DNA from: an uncultured Lachnospiraceae bacterium
GTDB lineage: Bacteria > Bacillota > Clostridia > Lachnospirales > Lachnospiraceae
DNA: 16,939 bases
Direction: 5' to 3'
Assembly: GCA_934418125.1 (NCBI GenBank)
Contig: CAKRWT010000048.1
Coordinates: 1-16,939, forward strand
Part shown: positions 15,009 to 16,939 of the stretch, one piece after another
How positions within the stretch are numbered: position 1 is the stretch's first letter
Layout of the letters: every line of letters starts with the position of its first letter
Program-made: the position numbers and the translations under genes
Notes under the pieces: model-generated
What the model was told of the DNA's origin: nothing
The model's input: only the letters and a program-made list of their open reading frames with translations
The model's database searches: none

Positions 15009-15965
15009 TTATTTTTTCACAGGAGGCAAATAACTAAAGAGATTAAATTGGTAATCAATCCAGCTTTCCTGCTTTGCTTCATGAATAACATCCCCAGGCA
15101 TACTTTCACCAATCAGGAAAGGCGACATTGGATTATGTTTTTTCATATTTTCTTTTACTAACCCGGTATTTGAATTAGCATAGCAGTATTTACACAGATG
15201 TCCACAGGTATCGTATGCTCCGATATCCACTCCCAGCAGACAGGCACACTGTCCATTTCTCTGATTCGTTTTCCTTTTCGGTACATCAAGATGGGCATGA
15301 AGTGCTGTTTCAAATGTATTTACCGTCATACATCCGGAACAATCAGCACCATAAAGAGTTAACTCATCCCCTTCTGCACAAGGTCTGATTGTCATACCAA
15401 ATTTTCCTGCTATCTTTATAAATTCTTTTCCGAGCGTAATTCTGTCTTTTTTTGATACTTCTCTTGCACCCAGGAAATTTCTTTCTACTTTTTTATAAAT
15501 ATCAATAAAACTGATGACGCAGGATTTTGTGTACCCACACAAATTTTCCGCCATTTTCTCAAACTCAGTTATATGCCACTCTACCGAATGTTTATCATCA
15601 ACCAATATTGGATCATATCTCCATCCCATACTGTCAACGCCTACGATATCAGACAGCTTCTTAAAATCATCCATTACCTTTTCCTTATCCGGCACATTAG
15701 GTTCTATGTCCCTTCCGTAAGGGGTAATCGTAACAAACCAATATTGCCCATATGGTTTTAAAACATTCCTATATGGCAGCATTGGTGCCGGATTCTTCGT
15801 ACAAAATGCGATGAGGTCAACTACATCAGGTGTCAAACGATATCTTGTCACTTGCCTTTCATTATAAGGATTGCGAACAAGTACATACCCCTCTTTTATT
15901 CGATTCAGAAACCATTTGGAATAAAATGCCGGAATATCTGTCCGCATTCCTGTCTGTATAATCAT
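15009..15965 (-). CDS. DUF1848 family protein with C-terminal CX3CX2C motif
   Basis: This 318-residue protein is uncharacterised. The family is recognised from its N-terminus RTDIPAFYSKWF (about 8-19), the segment EGYVLVRNPYN, TKNPAPML, and WRYDPILV. The C-terminus contains TCGHLCKYCYAN, in which Cys254, Cys258 and Cys261 give CX3CX2C, the spacing of radical-SAM iron-sulfur sites. Five more cysteines (196, 209, 212, 240, 242) lie just before it and could bind a second cluster or zinc. In radical-SAM enzymes this motif is usually N-terminal, so enzymatic function is a hypothesis. ATG 15963-15965 overlaps the sirtuin stop by 4 nt (ATGA), with a GGAG 9 nt upstream, so the two are translationally coupled and likely work together. 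Substrate unknown. Confidence 0.85.
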   Translation of the reverse strand: MIIQTGMRTDIPAFYSKWFLNRIKEGYVLVRNPYNERQVTRYRLTPDVVDLIAFCTKNPAPMLPYRNVLKPYGQYWFVTITPYGRDIEPNVPDKEKVMDDFKKLSDIVGVDSMGWRYDPILVDDKHSVEWHITEFEKMAENLCGYTKSCVISFIDIYKKVERNFLGAREVSKKDRITLGKEFIKIAGKFGMTIRPCAEGDELTLYGADCSGCMTVNTFETALHAHLDVPKRKTNQRNGQCACLLGVDIGAYDTCGHLCKYCYANSNTGLVKENMKKHNPMSPFLIGESMPGDVIHEAKQESWIDYQFNLFSYLPPVKK

Positions 15966-16894
15966 TTATTCACACTCCGTTTTATATCGGTAATCACTCT
16001 TGAAATATCGGCATCCACGCAAATTGCTTTCTTTTTTATTTCCGAAGGAATATCCGCCTGTCCTTTATTGATACAGATGTAAAAAGCATCCTTCCGGTTA
16101 TAGGTATATTGCCAGAATGGATACTTGATAATACCGGGTGTATTATATCCTACACCCAATTCCAAGAATACATTTCTTTTATGCTTGTTATCCTCAAGGA
16201 ACCTCTCGTACCGCTTTGCTGCTTCATCCCAGCCCGCATCCTGCACAAAAGTATTGTCCGATCTCAGATTCATACTCATCGGTCTGCCGCACTTCGGACA
16301 TTTGGGAACGAATTCCGATGGAACCACCATCTTTAACACGTTACCTTCTGGTTTTATCAATTCGCCATTTCTTATTTCAAAGCCCTGACTGATTACCATT
16401 TTTCTTATAATTTCCTCATTATCGTAAGTTTCATAATGACAGGGCTTGCTGCACTGTAACAATCCATAATCACCCTGTGTATAAAATAACCTCTTCTTAT
16501 CCAGTCCCGCTTTCTGAAAGCAGTGATCTACATTGGTTGTCAAAACAAAATAACTCTTATCCTTCACAAGGTCAAAAATGTCCGAATAAACCGGCTTTGG
16601 TGGATTCATATAACGATTCACATAAATATATCTGCTCCAATATCCCCAGTGCTCTTCTAATGTCTCATAAGGATAGAAGCCACCTGAATACATATCCGAA
16701 AATCCATACTTTTCCTTAAAATCCGAAAAGTAGTATTCAAATCTTTCTCCGGTATATGCAAATCCTGCAGATGTGGAAAGTCCTGCACCAGCTCCTATGA
16801 TAACAGCATCTGCCTGACTGATTTTTTCTTTTATCTGTAATATTTTATCTGAGTAACTGTTTATAGAGTCGTTCATCTTCCTCTTTAAAAACAT
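15962..16894 (-). CDS. Class M (SirTM-like) sirtuin, probable protein ADP-ribosyltransferase
   Basis: This SIR2-fold NAD-dependent enzyme has 310 residues. The start ATG 16892-16894 has AGGTGAT upstream, a good match to the 16S anti-SD. NAD-site signatures are GAGAGLS (34-40) and TTNVDH (119-124). Where ordinary sirtuins carry the catalytic His of HG, this protein has Gln140 (YTQGDYG). It also carries QCSKPC (about 147-152), a following IIRKMV, and CPKC (199-202), giving four zinc-ligand cysteines, plus FLELGVGYNTPG. The Gln and the surrounding motifs match the class M sirtuins of staphylococci and streptococci, which ADP-ribosylate a lipoylated GcvH-like protein. Those are encoded with a macrodomain hydrolase, GcvH-L and a lipoate ligase. 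Here the coupled partner is a DUF1848 protein, and only 45 bp upstream are visible. Deacylation is the alternative, but the missing His makes it less likely. Confidence 0.88.
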   Translation of the reverse strand: MFLKRKMNDSINSYSDKILQIKEKISQADAVIIGAGAGLSTSAGFAYTGERFEYYFSDFKEKYGFSDMYSGGFYPYETLEEHWGYWSRYIYVNRYMNPPKPVYSDIFDLVKDKSYFVLTTNVDHCFQKAGLDKKRLFYTQGDYGLLQCSKPCHYETYDNEEIIRKMVISQGFEIRNGELIKPEGNVLKMVVPSEFVPKCPKCGRPMSMNLRSDNTFVQDAGWDEAAKRYERFLEDNKHKRNVFLELGVGYNTPGIIKYPFWQYTYNRKDAFYICINKGQADIPSEIKKKAICVDADISRVITDIKRSVNK

Positions 16895-16939
16895 TAAATA
16901 TCACCTTTATCTTTGATTTTGTCTTTTCTTTATATTGCC

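Overview
The window looks like a chromosomal segment from a gut-type Firmicute, most likely a Lachnospiraceae member. This rests on AGGAGG-type ribosome sites, moderately low GC, and a beta-manno-oligosaccharide locus of the kind described in Roseburia and relatives. The genus cannot be fixed from the sequence. Every gene I support lies on the minus strand except one AraC-family regulator.

Layout, low to high coordinates. (1) 1-1060: the 5' part of a secreted protein that runs off the left edge, and a small membrane protein with a C-terminal zinc ribbon. (2) 1093-4133: a trkA-trkH potassium-uptake pair with its own promoter and terminator. (3) 4143-11134: a six-gene operon transcribed leftward in the order solute-binding lipoprotein, two CUT1 sugar-ABC permeases, an AGE-family disaccharide 2-epimerase, a GH130 subfamily 1 mannosylglucose phosphorylase and a GH130 subfamily 2 mannooligosaccharide phosphorylase. 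It ends in a strong hairpin terminator. (4) 11027-11654: a T-rich 628-bp regulatory region holding the operon promoter, a long palindrome and a 20-bp tandem repeat array. (5) 11655-14791: a divergent AraC regulator, a LacI regulator convergent with it, and a GH113 mannan-oligosaccharide hydrolase. (6) 15009-16894: a two-gene ATGA-coupled unit encoding a class M (SirTM-like) sirtuin and a DUF1848 protein with a C-terminal CX3CX2C motif.

How the mannoside genes fit together (family knowledge plus inference): the ABC importer brings in beta-1,4-manno-oligosaccharides. GH113 and GH130_2 shorten them, and GH130_2 yields mannose 1-phosphate. The epimerase turns mannobiose into mannosylglucose, which GH130_1 phosphorolyses to mannose 1-phosphate and glucose. 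No endo-mannanase, alpha-galactosidase, esterase or ABC ATPase is present here, so the locus reads as an intracellular oligosaccharide-processing set that depends on functions encoded elsewhere.

The points most worth following up are the coupled class M sirtuin/DUF1848 pair without the usual lipoylation partners in view, the unexplained 20-bp tandem array before the AraC gene, and the matching AT-rich operator-like sequences at the lacI and binding-protein promoters.
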